This document shows, piece by piece, positions 16,406-27,500 of a DNA stretch of 64,000 bases; position 1 is the first letter of the stretch; each line of letters begins with the position of its first letter. Origin of the DNA: Bacteroidota bacterium (GTDB lineage Bacteria > Bacteroidota > Bacteroidia > Bacteroidales > JAGNHN01); contig JAKLHK010000019.1 in NCBI GenBank assembly GCA_022710185.1, positions 1 to 64,000 on the forward strand, read 5' to 3'. A program made the translations under genes and the position numbers. The notes below the pieces were generated by a model. The model did not search any database and had not been told where the DNA came from. It saw only the letters and a list, made by a program, of their open reading frames with translations.

Positions 16406-19309
16406 TTACCTTACCAGGCTGACGTGGCCGTAGTGGCTGCGCCTCAGTCCATTGACATCGGTAAAGTAGACCACCACCACATAAAGCCCTACCGGGGCCT
16501 GGCTCCCACGGATGGTGCCGTCCCAGCCCATGTCGATGTCGTGGCTCTCGAATACCAGCCCACCCCAGCGGTCGAAGATGTTCAGGCTGAATCCGTTGAC
16601 GTTGAGGCCGGAGATGCGGAACACATCGTTCAGGTTGTCCCCATCCGGGGTAAAAGCATTGGGCACATAGAAGGTGTAATCGGGGCGGATCTCAACCCAG
16701 GCCCGCATGGTATCGCTGCAACCCAGGTCATTCATCACGATCAGGCTAACCTCAAATCTGCCGGTATCCGCGTACTGATGGTGGAAGTCAGGGACGTAAT
16801 AGATCTGTCCGTCACCAGTGGACCAGGTCCACTGCACCACGTTCCCTTCCGAGCGGTCGAAGAACTTGATGAGGGGATTGAACTCGGTGCCGTACCCTGG
16901 GGAATGGCGGAGGACGGCCTGTGGGACCTCATAGGCATGTACCAGGCCAGGATAAATCAGTTTGGTCTGGCACCCATTGGGGTTGGTGATGCTGAGGCTG
17001 ATGTCGTATAGTCCGCTCTCGGTGTAGGTGAAGTCGGGATTGGGCTGAAAGGCGGTGCCCCCGTTGCCGAACGTCCAATGATATACTGCGCCTGGGTTCA
17101 CATTGGAAGAGGTGTCACGGAAAGAAACGGTGAGGGGAGGGCAACCTTCGTTGTTGAGGGCATAATAGCCTACGCTGGGGTGAGGCTGGACACTGACATC
17201 CCTGATATGTTCAGCGCTTACGCAGCCGTCATCGATCACGGTAAGGTGAACGTACTGCACGCCCACGGTGTCCCAGCTCACGATATAGGGCCCCGGACCA
17301 CTGCCGTTGAACTGGCCACCGTCGAAGTTCCACTCAAAACTGGCGTGGGTGGAAGAGGACCCTGAATAAACGACCGTTGTAGGCTCCCCCTCACAGATCA
17401 GGGTGTCCAGTACAGAGAAGTCGGCTGTGGGGACTGGCTTGAGCAGCAGGGAGCTGGCCTGGCTGTTTACGCAGCCGTTGGTGTCCGTCCCGAAAACGGT
17501 GTACATGGTCGTCGTTCCTGGGGAAAGGTTGACTGCCGCCTGTCCGGCCTGCGGACTCAGACCAGGATCGGCTGGGCTCGACACCCACTGCCAGCTTGCC
17601 GCCCCGCTGGCGGAAAAGGTAGAGGTCTCTCCAGGACAGATCGAATCTGCAGAGGTATTAATGCTGACCAGGGGCAGGGGATTGATGGTCACGGTTACGG
17701 TATCAAGGCCGGAGCACAGGTAGTTATACGCGGTGACGAAGTAGGAGGTGGTCATGAGCGGACTTACCTGGATGTTGGCCGTGGTAGCCCCGTTGCTCCA
17801 GGCCCAGGCAGTGCCCCCGCTCACACTGAGGTCCACTGTGCTCCCGATGCAAACCGCAGTATCCGTCCCCGCATCGGCCACAATACCGATCACGGTGACT
17901 TTCACGCTATCGTATACCGTATTGTCGCAAACATCGGTGAGCTCCACGGTATAGGTGTCGGTCAGGACGGGGATTATGGAAACCGACTGGTTGATGCTTA
18001 CCCCCAGGGTGTCGTTCGACCAGTACCAGGAGTAGGGTCCCAGTCCACCGGTCTGCGTGGCGGTGAGGTCCACCGTATCCCCGCACTGTATGGTGGTGTC
18101 GCTGATGGCGCCGACGAGCAAAGGGGCGTAATCGATGATATCGATGTAATGGGTGTCGTATTCGTTGGTGATCTGGGAGCAGACGCCGGTGGGCACCACC
18201 AGCATCACAGTCTCGGTCCCCTCGGTAAGGCCGTCGGGCAGGGGGTGGATGACGATGGAGCCGCTGTCGGAACCGGCCGGGATGACCACGGCATTGGGGA
18301 TCCAGGCATAGTCGAGGCCATTGATGGCATTTCCCCCGAAGGAGGCGATATTGATCACCAGGGAATCTGCCAGGGGGGCAGGAAACTTAAAGGTAATCAT
18401 GGCATCGTTGCAGCCTTCGATGGCATTGTTGAAGATGGAGGTAGTGCCTCCCGGAGAAACGTATGAAGTACTTACCGAAATCCCCCCGCTGTTGAAGCTT
18501 CCTTCCTCCAGGAATACCCCGCTGTCATAGGCCTGGTCGCCGGCATCGGCCACGGCGATCTTGATGTGATAAGGCACGCAGGGCACCACATAGGCCTTGG
18601 CGGTAAGCACGGTGGTAAACCCGTCGTACTCCACCCAGGTCCCCCCGGCATTGTTCACATAGAACTGTGGGTAGGAACCGGCATTCACATTGTCGATGGT
18701 CACCGGGGTATTGACCGGGGCCGGCGGACTGGGGATCAGGGCAATGTTCTTGTTGTTGTATGGCAACCAATAGTTCGTGGGGTCGAATCCCCCGCTGATG
18801 AAGAATCCAAACACGTCGTTGAAGGATGAGTTGACCCATTCAGGGTACTCCTCCGAACCGAAGATCCAGCGAAACTCTACGGAATCTGATTCGGGGATGA
18901 AGTCGAATTCCAGCTTGGCCACATCGTTCACCGTATAGCCGGGGATCAGGGCGGCCAGTTGGGGGTCGCTGATGTTGGGTGTGATGGCGGAGCCGTCACT
19001 GCCGCTGTTGTTGGGGCCCACGGCGATGGTAGCCGTCCCCGAGGTCAGCAGGATCCCACTGGTCAGTCCCAGGTTGGTGGCATTGGCCCCGGTCTGGAAG
19101 GTGCCGATGGCCCCGTGGGGGATAGCCGTGGTGAGGTTGTTGAACTTGACGTTGCTCACGGTCACGCCTTGCCCGATCAGCACATTCTTGACCAGGGCAT
19201 CGGGAAGCGTTCCCTGGGCCGAGGTAACCATAAGCTGGGCATTCGTACGCTGCCAACCCAACATGATGAGCAGGGCCCAAAGGCATATTTTAAAGCGGAT
19301 AAGGGACAT
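16406..19309 (-). CDS. Secreted choice-of-anchor L / PKD protein with gliding-type (T9SS type B) C-terminal domain
   Basis: A 967-residue export protein. It has a signal peptide ending near TNAQ (residue 25) and a choice-of-anchor L domain (about 30-270) with TSGILLTSG and FIFGSEEYPEW-like text (WIFGSEEYPEW). Calx-beta-like and Ig/PKD-like modules follow, including YSWYWSN, WAWSNGATT, FEWNFDGGQ and YHWTFGNGG. The last 90 residues (FYVPNAFTPDGDNLND, FDRWGGLVFES, GWDGT..) are the gliding motility-associated CTD, which directs type IX secretion of the SprB/type-B group. The role is probably surface adhesion, by analogy only. Its stop lies 57 nt before the gap start. Confidence 0.92.
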   Translation of the reverse strand: MSLIRFKICLWALLIMLGWQRTNAQLMVTSAQGTLPDALVKNVLIGQGVTVSNVKFNNLTTAIPHGAIGTFQTGANATNLGLTSGILLTSGTATIAVGPNNSGSDGSAITPNISDPQLAALIPGYTVNDVAKLEFDFIPESDSVEFRWIFGSEEYPEWVNSSFNDVFGFFISGGFDPTNYWLPYNNKNIALIPSPPAPVNTPVTIDNVNAGSYPQFYVNNAGGTWVEYDGFTTVLTAKAYVVPCVPYHIKIAVADAGDQAYDSGVFLEEGSFNSGGISVSTSYVSPGGTTSIFNNAIEGCNDAMITFKFPAPLADSLVINIASFGGNAINGLDYAWIPNAVVIPAGSDSGSIVIHPLPDGLTEGTETVMLVVPTGVCSQITNEYDTHYIDIIDYAPLLVGAISDTTIQCGDTVDLTATQTGGLGPYSWYWSNDTLGVSINQSVSIIPVLTDTYTVELTDVCDNTVYDSVKVTVIGIVADAGTDTAVCIGSTVDLSVSGGTAWAWSNGATTANIQVSPLMTTSYFVTAYNYLCSGLDTVTVTINPLPLVSINTSADSICPGETSTFSASGAASWQWVSSPADPGLSPQAGQAAVNLSPGTTTMYTVFGTDTNGCVNSQASSLLLKPVPTADFSVLDTLICEGEPTTVVYSGSSSTHASFEWNFDGGQFNGSGPGPYIVSWDTVGVQYVHLTVIDDGCVSAEHIRDVSVQPHPSVGYYALNNEGCPPLTVSFRDTSSNVNPGAVYHWTFGNGGTAFQPNPDFTYTESGLYDISLSITNPNGCQTKLIYPGLVHAYEVPQAVLRHSPGYGTEFNPLIKFFDRSEGNVVQWTWSTGDGQIYYVPDFHHQYADTGRFEVSLIVMNDLGCSDTMRAWVEIRPDYTFYVPNAFTPDGDNLNDVFRISGLNVNGFSLNIFDRWGGLVFESHDIDMGWDGTIRGSQAPVGLYVVVVYFTDVNGLRRSHYGHVSLVR

Positions 19310-19485
19310 GGGCAGTGTAATAAACGTGCAATTTAATAATTTCCTGAACCGGAGGTCAGGCTTCGGTGCTTAGACACAAGGATTTGCCGGCGAGTTGCTC
19401 GCCCGGGCAGGATGCTGGCCGAAGGCTGGGGCATTTTCGTTAATTTTATCGGCCTGTTCCGGCTGAAAAACCAATCCTCATATCC

Positions 19486-20859
19486 ATGGAATACATCAAG
19501 AATTACATTGAACAGCACAGGGAACGTTTCCTGGACGAGCTCTTCGGGCTTATCCGCATCCCATCCATCAGTTCCATTTCCGATCACAAGCCCGACATGC
19601 TCAGGGCCGCGGAATACTGGAAAAAGAGCTTGCTGGAGGCCGGCTGCGACCGGGCCGAGGTGATCCCCTCCCAGGGAAACCCGGTGGTGTTTGGAGAAAA
19701 GGTCATCGATCCCGCCCTGCCCACCGTCCTTGTATACGGACATTACGATGTGATGCCCGTAGACCCCATCGAGCTGTGGAAGTCACCTCCGTTTGAACCC
19801 GAGGTCAGGGACGGCAGGATTTATGCCCGGGGCGCGGACGACGACAAGGGCCAGGCCTTTATGCATGCCAAGGCCTTTGAACTGATGGTGCGCACCAACA
19901 CCCTGCCTACCAACGTGAAGTTCATGATCGAGGGCGAAGAAGAGGTAGGGTCGCCCAACCTTCCGGCCTGGCTCGACCAGCACCGCGACATGTTGAAGGC
20001 CGATGTCATCCTTGTCTCCGATACCAGCCTGCTGGGATGGGACAAGCCGAGCATCACCACGGGCCTGAGGGGGCTGGCGTATATGGAAGTGGAGGTCACC
20101 GGGCCCAACAAGGACCTGCACAGCGGACTGTTCGGTGGAGCGGTGGCCAACCCGGCCAATGTGCTCGCCAAACTGATCGCTACGCTGAAAGATGAGAACG
20201 AAAGGGTCACTATCCCCGGGTTCTACGACGATGTGCTGGAACTGAGCGCAGAAGAACGGGCGGAGATGGCCAAGGCCCCCTTCGATGTGGAAGCATACAA
20301 GCGTTCATTGGAGATCGGGGAGATCAGCGGGGAAACCGGGTATTCCACCCTGGAACGCACCGGCATCCGTCCTTCCCTCGACGTGAACGGCATCTGGGGA
20401 GGCTATACAGGGGAAGGCGCCAAGACAGTGCTTCCGTCCAAGGCTTCCGCCAAGATATCCATGCGCCTGGTGCCCAATCAGGATCACCACAAGATCGCCA
20501 GGCTGTTCGAGGAGCATTTCCTCCGCATCGCCCCGCCTACAGTGAAGGTCAAGGTCACCGCGCTGCATGGCGGACAGGGCTATGTGTCGCCCATCGACAT
20601 CCCGGCTTACCGTGCCGCGGCCCGGGCCGTGGAAACGACGTTCGGAAAGCGCCCCATTCCCGTGCGCAGCGGGGGCTCCATCCCCATCATCTCCACCTTC
20701 GAGGAGAAGCTGGGCCTGAAATCCATCCTCATGGGCTTCGGCCTTGAATCGGATGCCATCCATTCGCCCAACGAGAATTTCCCGCTGGATAATTTTTACC
20801 GCGGGATTGAGACCATCCCTTACTTCTACACCTATTTTTTGGAATACATGCAGGCCTGA
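19486..20859 (+). CDS. M20-family dipeptidase
   Basis: Cytosolic metallopeptidase of family M20 (ArgE/DapE/CPG2-like, nonspecific dipeptidase branch). Zinc-site motifs are VYGHYDVMPVD near residue 85, the metal-bridging Asp in ARGADDDKGQ near 117, the catalytic EGEEEVGS near 150, and a distal histidine in ESDAIHSPNENF near the C terminus. The dimerisation (lid) domain spans about 185-345. No signal peptide is present. It stands alone, divergent from the T9SS cargo gene, with a hairpin after the stop. Confidence 0.92.
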   Translation: MEYIKNYIEQHRERFLDELFGLIRIPSISSISDHKPDMLRAAEYWKKSLLEAGCDRAEVIPSQGNPVVFGEKVIDPALPTVLVYGHYDVMPVDPIELWKSPPFEPEVRDGRIYARGADDDKGQAFMHAKAFELMVRTNTLPTNVKFMIEGEEEVGSPNLPAWLDQHRDMLKADVILVSDTSLLGWDKPSITTGLRGLAYMEVEVTGPNKDLHSGLFGGAVANPANVLAKLIATLKDENERVTIPGFYDDVLELSAEERAEMAKAPFDVEAYKRSLEIGEISGETGYSTLERTGIRPSLDVNGIWGGYTGEGAKTVLPSKASAKISMRLVPNQDHHKIARLFEEHFLRIAPPTVKVKVTALHGGQGYVSPIDIPAYRAAARAVETTFGKRPIPVRSGGSIPIISTFEEKLGLKSILMGFGLESDAIHSPNENFPLDNFYRGIETIPYFYTYFLEYMQA

Positions 20860-20878
20860 ACCGGCCTGATGGGTTACG

Positions 20879-20915
20879 AGTGGTCCGCGGCCCGGAAGGG
20901 CGTCAGCGGACCACT
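20879..20915 (+). terminator. Hairpin after M20 peptidase gene
   Basis: AGTGGTCCGC (20879-20888) and GCGGACCACT (20906-20915) form a 10-bp stem with a 17-nt loop, followed on the plus strand by TTT. It overlaps the last codons of the convergent cold-shock gene. Confidence 0.5.
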
Positions 20916-21352
20916 TTTACGTTAACGGCCATGGGTCCTTTGGGCCCGTTCTCCAGGGTAAAGGTCACCCGGTTGTTCTCCCGGATCTCCTCCAGGGTTC
21001 CGTTAACATGCACGAAAACACTCTGCCCGCTCTCCAGGTCACGGATGAAGCCAAAACCCTTGGATTCGTTCATGAAACTGACGATGCCGGTCCTTACCAG
21101 GTCGCGGGGGTCCAGGGCTTCCCGCTTGGGAACGCCCAATTCAATGTCCTCGGCCTTCACCTTCTCGGCTGTGGAAGGATCCGGTGGTGTATTGGTGATG
21201 TTCCCGTAGGCATCCACATAAGCGATCATATCATCCAGACTGCTCTTGCCGCCGGCCTTGCGATCTTCCTTGCGTTGCTCCTTTTCCTTGCGCTTCTTGT
21301 CGCGGGTCTTTTCTCTCTCTTTTTTATTGAATGATTGCGGTGATCTGGCCAT
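20903..21352 (-). CDS. Cold-shock-domain protein with basic N-terminal extension
   Basis: A 149-residue protein. The C-terminal 65 residues form a CspA-type fold with RNP-like motifs KGFGFI and VFVHV, so nucleic-acid binding is expected. The first 35 residues are a highly charged Lys/Arg/Glu tract, and about 36-80 form a linker. This extended form is common in Bacteroidota and distinct from the 65-70-residue CspA. An RNA-chaperone or ribosome-associated role is inferred from the fold. A -7 box about 100 nt upstream implies a long 5' leader, as often seen for cold-shock genes. Confidence 0.9.
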   Translation of the reverse strand: MARSPQSFNKKEREKTRDKKRKEKEQRKEDRKAGGKSSLDDMIAYVDAYGNITNTPPDPSTAEKVKAEDIELGVPKREALDPRDLVRTGIVSFMNESKGFGFIRDLESGQSVFVHVNGTLEEIRENNRVTFTLENGPKGPMAVNVKVVR

Positions 21353-21451
21353 TTCAGCTATTTAATTTTACATGGATGCACTTGCCGATCTTCTGCTGAG
21401 AAACCGGGCCGTGGGAGGGGCGCAGGCTACTGGGGGTCGCAGAGGAGGCGA

Positions 21452-21459
21452 CAAAGATA
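21452..21459 (-). promoter_or_regulatory. Candidate -7 box of cold-shock gene
   Basis: TATCTTTG on the minus strand is a perfect TAnnTTTG match, giving a leader of roughly 95 nt before the start at 21352. The remaining sequence between 21353 and 21544 shows no gene. Confidence 0.5.
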
Positions 21460-21544
21460 GGTATTTTTGGCTTGACCTCCGGAAGTTTATGATATACTGA
21501 TGGTTCAGTACGCACACTCCCGGTCTTTCCAAGGCGCAGATAGC

Positions 21545-24500
21545 TCAGTTCGCCTTCATCAGCCGCAGCGACCGGATTTCCATCCCGCCACTTCCACGAT
21601 ACTCCATCCGCACATGATATATCCCTGAAGGGCAGTCGGTACACTCCAGCTCCACCTCTTGCATCCCGGCGGGCATGAGAGCCTCATCCTTAACGAAGAT
21701 GCGCCGCCCAAGGGCATCCCTGGCCTCCAGGGAAACGAGGCCCTCCTGCGGGAGATGAAGTTTCAACCTTGTTGATTTCCCGAACGGATTCGGGAAGGCG
21801 CTGAGGGATAAGGCATCCCCCCCGGCTTGCTCAGGGCCTGATGCCTTGAGAATAAAGGGCGCAGCCCTACCGGAGAGATCTGAGGCGTCCGAGAGGCTGC
21901 CGATCCGCAGCCAGGGGCCTGCCCAAGGGCCGGTCGCACCGGTCTCAAGTTCCAGCAAGGGTTCTCCGGGCATCCAGCTCCTTTCCTTCAGGTCGTACCA
22001 TGCGAGCCGTAGCACTCCGTCCCGGGCGTTCCACAAGAACTGACCGTGGGTGCCGGGCATGCGGACATTCCGGATGTCGGCGGTGGCCTCATCATAGAGG
22101 AGTTCGATCGACAGCGCGGCCAGCTCCACCTTCCGGTCAGGGCTCAGTACGATCGCTGTGCTGTTGCCTGTTGGAATGACGGGTTGTGCCAATCCTACCA
22201 CCAGGGCCTTCGAAGGGGCGTAGGAGGCGTTGGCATCCCCGGTAACCAGGCCTTCCAGCTCAACCCCTACGGGAACAGCGGAATCCATATGGACCAGCTG
22301 CTGTCCGAATAACCAGTCCCCCGCCGGGAAAGCGAGGATGTTCCCTACAAAACGGTTCATCACCATCATGGCATCGGTGGTGTTCACCCCGGACTGCAGG
22401 TCGACGTTGGAAGCCGGTATGGCGATGCCCAGCAGGGTGTCCAGCCGGACGAAGTGTTTGGCTATGATGAGGGCATCCAGGGAATTGGATGCGCCCAGGG
22501 GCCATGGCCTGGTGGTGCTGGCGCTGAGCTCATAGTCCCCGGGCCAGACTTCAAATTCGAAGGTGCCGGAGGGGCCGGTGAGCACCACCTCGCGGCAGTG
22601 CCGGCGTGCCGTGTCTTCCAGTGCAACCCATATCCCCGACAAGGGACTGCGCGCGGTATTGGCATAGACCACCACCCCGCTCAGGGTATCCAGCCGGGGA
22701 CAAGGCCTGCTGCCGCACTGGCTCCCCAGTCCCTGCCAGTAACCACACTGTTGCCTGCAGCCCTCCAGGGTGGTGACAATGCAGCTCCCGTTTCTCAGGC
22801 AGCAGGCCCCGGTGTTGGGAATGGGATAATTGCACCAGGGAAGGACAAAACAGAACAGGCTGTCCAGGCAGGGTCCCGTGGAATCATACAGCGTGAGGTT
22901 TAGACAGAGAATGGTGTCCTGGGGTGAAGCCGGGGCCCACCCGCCCGTAAAGAGGAGCGGGGCAGCACTAAGGTTCAGGGGACCACCAAAGATCAGGTTG
23001 CCCGGGGATTCTGCCCCGATCACCAGCGTGCCGCAACCGGAGGCCTGCAGGCTGAACTCGTAGAAGGGGCCCGCAGGCCCGGGGATGCACTCGATGGCCT
23101 GCACCATGAGGTCCAGGGTACAGCAGGAGGTGCCGGTATCCCCTCCGCAGTAAGGGAGTACAACGCATACGAGGGTGTCGAAGCATGGACCGCTGGAGTC
23201 GCTCACGCTCAGTTGCAGACAGAGCAGGGTGTCGCTGGGATTGGAGGGGACCCAGGAACCATAAAGGGCCTGGAAACCGCCGTTCATCAGCAGCGGGGCA
23301 TTGGCGTTTAGTGTGCCGTTGCCCTGGGCCTGAACATCCAGCGTGCCGCAGCCCATGAGCTCAAGGATGAAGGTATATCCCGGGTTGGTCGGGTCAGGGT
23401 TGCAGCTGACCGTGGGGGGTAGGAAGTCGAGATGACAGCAGGGGGTGTCCAGCGGACAAGGCGGAAGGACGAAGCACCAGGCGTTCCCGATGCAACAGAG
23501 GCTATCCCCGGGGATGGAATCTGCAGGGCAAAGCAGGGCGTTCACGCACAGGCTGTCGCCGGGGCCGCCGTTGAGGATCGCAGCGGTCAGGATGGGGCTG
23601 GTGTCCCCGGGAAGCAGGGGAATCAACCATGGGGAGTTCAGCAGGATGACCCCGCCAGGACCGCTCAGCTGAAGGACAATCTCGCCCAGGGTGTCCTGAC
23701 TGAGATTGGTGACCTGGAAGTCGATCAGATAGGCACCGCTGGATGGGTCACAGTATATGGAATCCACGCTGAAGTCCTGGCATGGGCCCGGGGGACAGGG
23801 GTGCAGCGAGAGGTCGAGCACGCCGGTAGTGTCGGTACACCCGTAAGCATTCGTGACGATGAGGGAATAGAGCCCGCTTACGGTAGCCAAGAGGTTAGGC
23901 AGGGTGTCCCCCGGAAGGGGCAGACCGTTGAGCATCCACTGGTAGGAGGAATTCCCCGGAGGGCCCTGCAGCAGGAAGGGACCGCAGGTGTCCAGGCAGC
24001 CTTCAAAAAAGGAACAGAGCGGGGGCAAAGGATAAATTGTAACACAGAGGTTGGCGGAAGCGTTGCATCCATTGGTGTCGGTGGCGCTCAGAACGTAACA
24101 GCCGGTCTCCGTCACAACCAGGGTGTCCAGGGTGTCGCCGTTGCTCCATTCCAGCCATACGCTGGGATCAGGATGAAAGGCATTCAGGAGGATGGTGCCA
24201 CCGGAACAAACGCTGGTCGGGGTCAGGGGGCTGATGAGCGGGGCCAGCGGAGGGGTGTGGACTTGCACTACATAGGGTAAGGAAGTATCTGCACATCCGC
24301 TCAGCGTGTCAGTAATCACAAGCTGAAAGAAGTAAGTGCCTGGATTCTGGGGGTTGAAGAATACCGAAGAAAGGGTGCTGCCGTTGATGAGGGTATCGGA
24401 GCTGATCCAGAGGTAGTCCCAGGCTGGATTATAAGGGGCGCCCAGGCTCATCTGCTGTCCGAGGCACAACCCATTCCCTGATCCGGTGATGATTGCCAGA

Positions 24501-27500
24501 GGGGGCTGGTTGACCAGGATGTTGATCCCGGTAGAATAGGGGCATCCGTTGGGGTCGGTGATGGTAACGGGGTAATACCCGGTAGCGCTGACCAGGATGC
24601 TGTCCGTAACGGCCCCGTTCCCCCACAGATAGGTACATCCCGAAAAGCCGGGGGCGAAGAGGCTCACCTGGGTTCCGGCACAGACTATTGTGTCGGGCAG
24701 CGCGGTGACCGGTCCGCTTACCAAAGGAGCAGTGATGGTGATATTCTGGGTCAGGGTGTCTGCGCAGCCGAAGGTATCCTGTACGATAAGGGTCACGGGG
24801 TAAACACCGGGCCCGGGATAGGTGGAGGAGGGGTTCTGGTTAAGGCTGCTGCCTCCGTTGCCGAAGTCCCAGGACCAGTAATCCACGGCCCCCGTGGAGC
24901 TATCCGTAAAGGGGAGGCTCATCATGACGCAGCCCGGACCGGTGCTGAAGGCGGCGCTGGGGCCGGGATCAATCACCAGGGTATCAGCCCATGATGTGGT
25001 ACATGAGCTGTTGGCGATGGTGAGGGTGACAATGTAGGTTCCCGCTGCACCATAGGTGTGGCAGGGGTTCTGGAGCGAAGAGGTAAAGGAGTCTCCGAAA
25101 TTCCATGACCAGGAAGTGATGTTGTTGCCCGCGGTGAATACGCTCTCGTCGGTGAAGCATACCGGGTCGCCCGGACAGCCGCTGACAGCGCTGAAGCGGG
25201 GAAGAAGCGGGATCTCGATCAGGGCGGTGTCCTGCAGCAGGCAGGAATCCAGGCCCGCGGCATCCGGAACCAGGCCCGAGAGGGTCACCAGGAAGAACCC
25301 AGCCTGGTTGTATGTATGCACAGGATTGGTCAAGGAAGAATAACTCAGGTCACCGAAGTTCCAGAAAAAGGATCCGGCATTCACCGAGGTATTGGTGAAC
25401 ACCTTGGGATTGCATGAGGAGTGGGTGAATGATACGGTACCAACCGGAGAGCAACTGCCCCCGCCCGGCCCGCTGGTGCAGCTGTCCTCGCTCACTGTGA
25501 TCACATTGCTCACCGCACTGCATCCGGTCGAAAGATCCGTCACCGTTACAGCATAGCTGCCGGCCGTGCTCACATTGATGCATTGGGTGGCGGACAGGTT
25601 GGACCACTGGTACTGGTACCCCGGGTTCCCCAGGGCGCAGAGGCTGACTGACCACACGCTGCCAATACAATACTGCAGGGGGCCCTGGGCGCTGATGCTG
25701 GCCACCGGATTGCCAGAGTACTGGACCTTGATTTGCGTCGACCCCTTGCATCCTCCGGCATTGGTCACAGTAACCTGGTACAGGCCCTCCAGGGTAATGG
25801 TCACGGGGTTCCCGCTCCCGCTGAAGCCTCCAGGTCCGCTCCAACTGTATGCGGCATAAGGGCCACCCGTCACATTGAGCTGGGCACTGCCCCCGTTGCA
25901 CAGCATTCCGATCTGGCTCACTGCCGGCTGGGGGGCCGGACCAAGCGTTACCGCCAGCGTGGTACTGTCGGCACCGGCACAAACACTGACTTTCAGTTTC
26001 ACGCTTACCGTCTGAGGGGCGTTATTGCCCCATTCCACCGCGATGGATGTCGTGCCCTGCCCGCTGATGATGCTCCCCGCATTGAAGGGGATAAGCGACC
26101 AGGTATAGGTTGCCCCGGGGGGATAGGGAGTAGAGGTAGAGAAGAAGCTGGTGTCGTTGGCGCAGGCCAGGGCGCTGCCGTTGAGCGCCGGGGGACCCGA
26201 AGCGCCGGTCAGGGTCACGGGAAACATCGTAGTATCCGATGAACAGTACGGGCTGCCGCTCATCTGCTCAAAGGCACTGACGATGAACGGAGGGGTATTG
26301 CCCCAACTTACCGTGATGCAGTTCCCCAGGCTTGTGGTTGGGGTTCCCCCCGTGATCATCCACTGCACATTGCCGCTGCCTGATGCACAATATTGCGAGG
26401 TGGCTCCCGCGCAAACCACTCCAGGCCCGGTGATAACGGGGGCAGTGGGCGGAGGGATCACATCGACCAGCATATCCACCGAATCCTGGCAAACCTGGTT
26501 GGGATTCATAGGCACGGCGCGTACGCGGAAACTCCCGGTCAACCCCTGCCAGGAGATATTGACGAAGGGTCCCGGACTGCCTGAGATCACGGGCCCCGCC
26601 GGGCTCACGCTCCAGGTGCAGGGGATGGAAGGCGAAACGGCAAACCCGCTGCTGCCGTTGGCGCAGGCTTGCTGCGGACCATAAAGGGCCAGCTCGGGCC
26701 TCACGCGTATCAGCATAGACGTCGTCCCTCCGCAGCCCAGGATCTGGTTGTAATAGGTGACCGTCAGGGTGTCGGTGCAGGGAAACACCATGGGGGGCCA
26801 ACAGATCTCAGCCTCCTCGCAGCAGGCGGAGTCGGGCAGGTAACCGCAGCTCCCGGCATTCAGGCTCCATGAAAAGGTGGTGCCCGGGATCTGCGGGAGG
26901 GTATAGGTGTGACAATCGCCCGGGCACACCTTGGCAGGACCGTTGATCGGGAGGAATGGCCCGAGTATGGGCACCTGCATCCAGGTGGTGTCGGAACACA
27001 CGCCGCCACACCCGCTCACCACCAGGCCCAGCATGCCCAGGGGCCCCAGACCCCAGAGCACCGTAACGCTCTGCTGGTTGGAGGGACCCACGATGCTCCC
27101 GCCCAGCACCACCCATTGGTAGGTGCACCCGGTGACCGAGGTGGAATAAGTGGCCGTAGCATCCGCACAAACCGGGGAGGGACAACTGATGTCAGGACCC
27201 GTCAGCGAATCGATGGTGATCACGCTCTGGAAGGTATCGGCACAGTGGCAGTCATTGGTGGCAATGAGCGTTATGGTGTAAGTGCCGGCATTCGCGTAGG
27301 CGTGGCTGGGGTTGGGCAGGGACGACGTCCCTCCGTCACCGAAATCCCAGGCATAGGCGGTAGCCCCGCTGGAGGTATTGGTGAAATACACCGTCCCCAG
27401 CTTACAGGCCGACGATGGGTGAGTGAAGGAAGCAACGGGAAGGTCGACCTTCTCAATACAAATACTGGAGGAATCAACACAACCGAAGGCGTTCGTCTCG

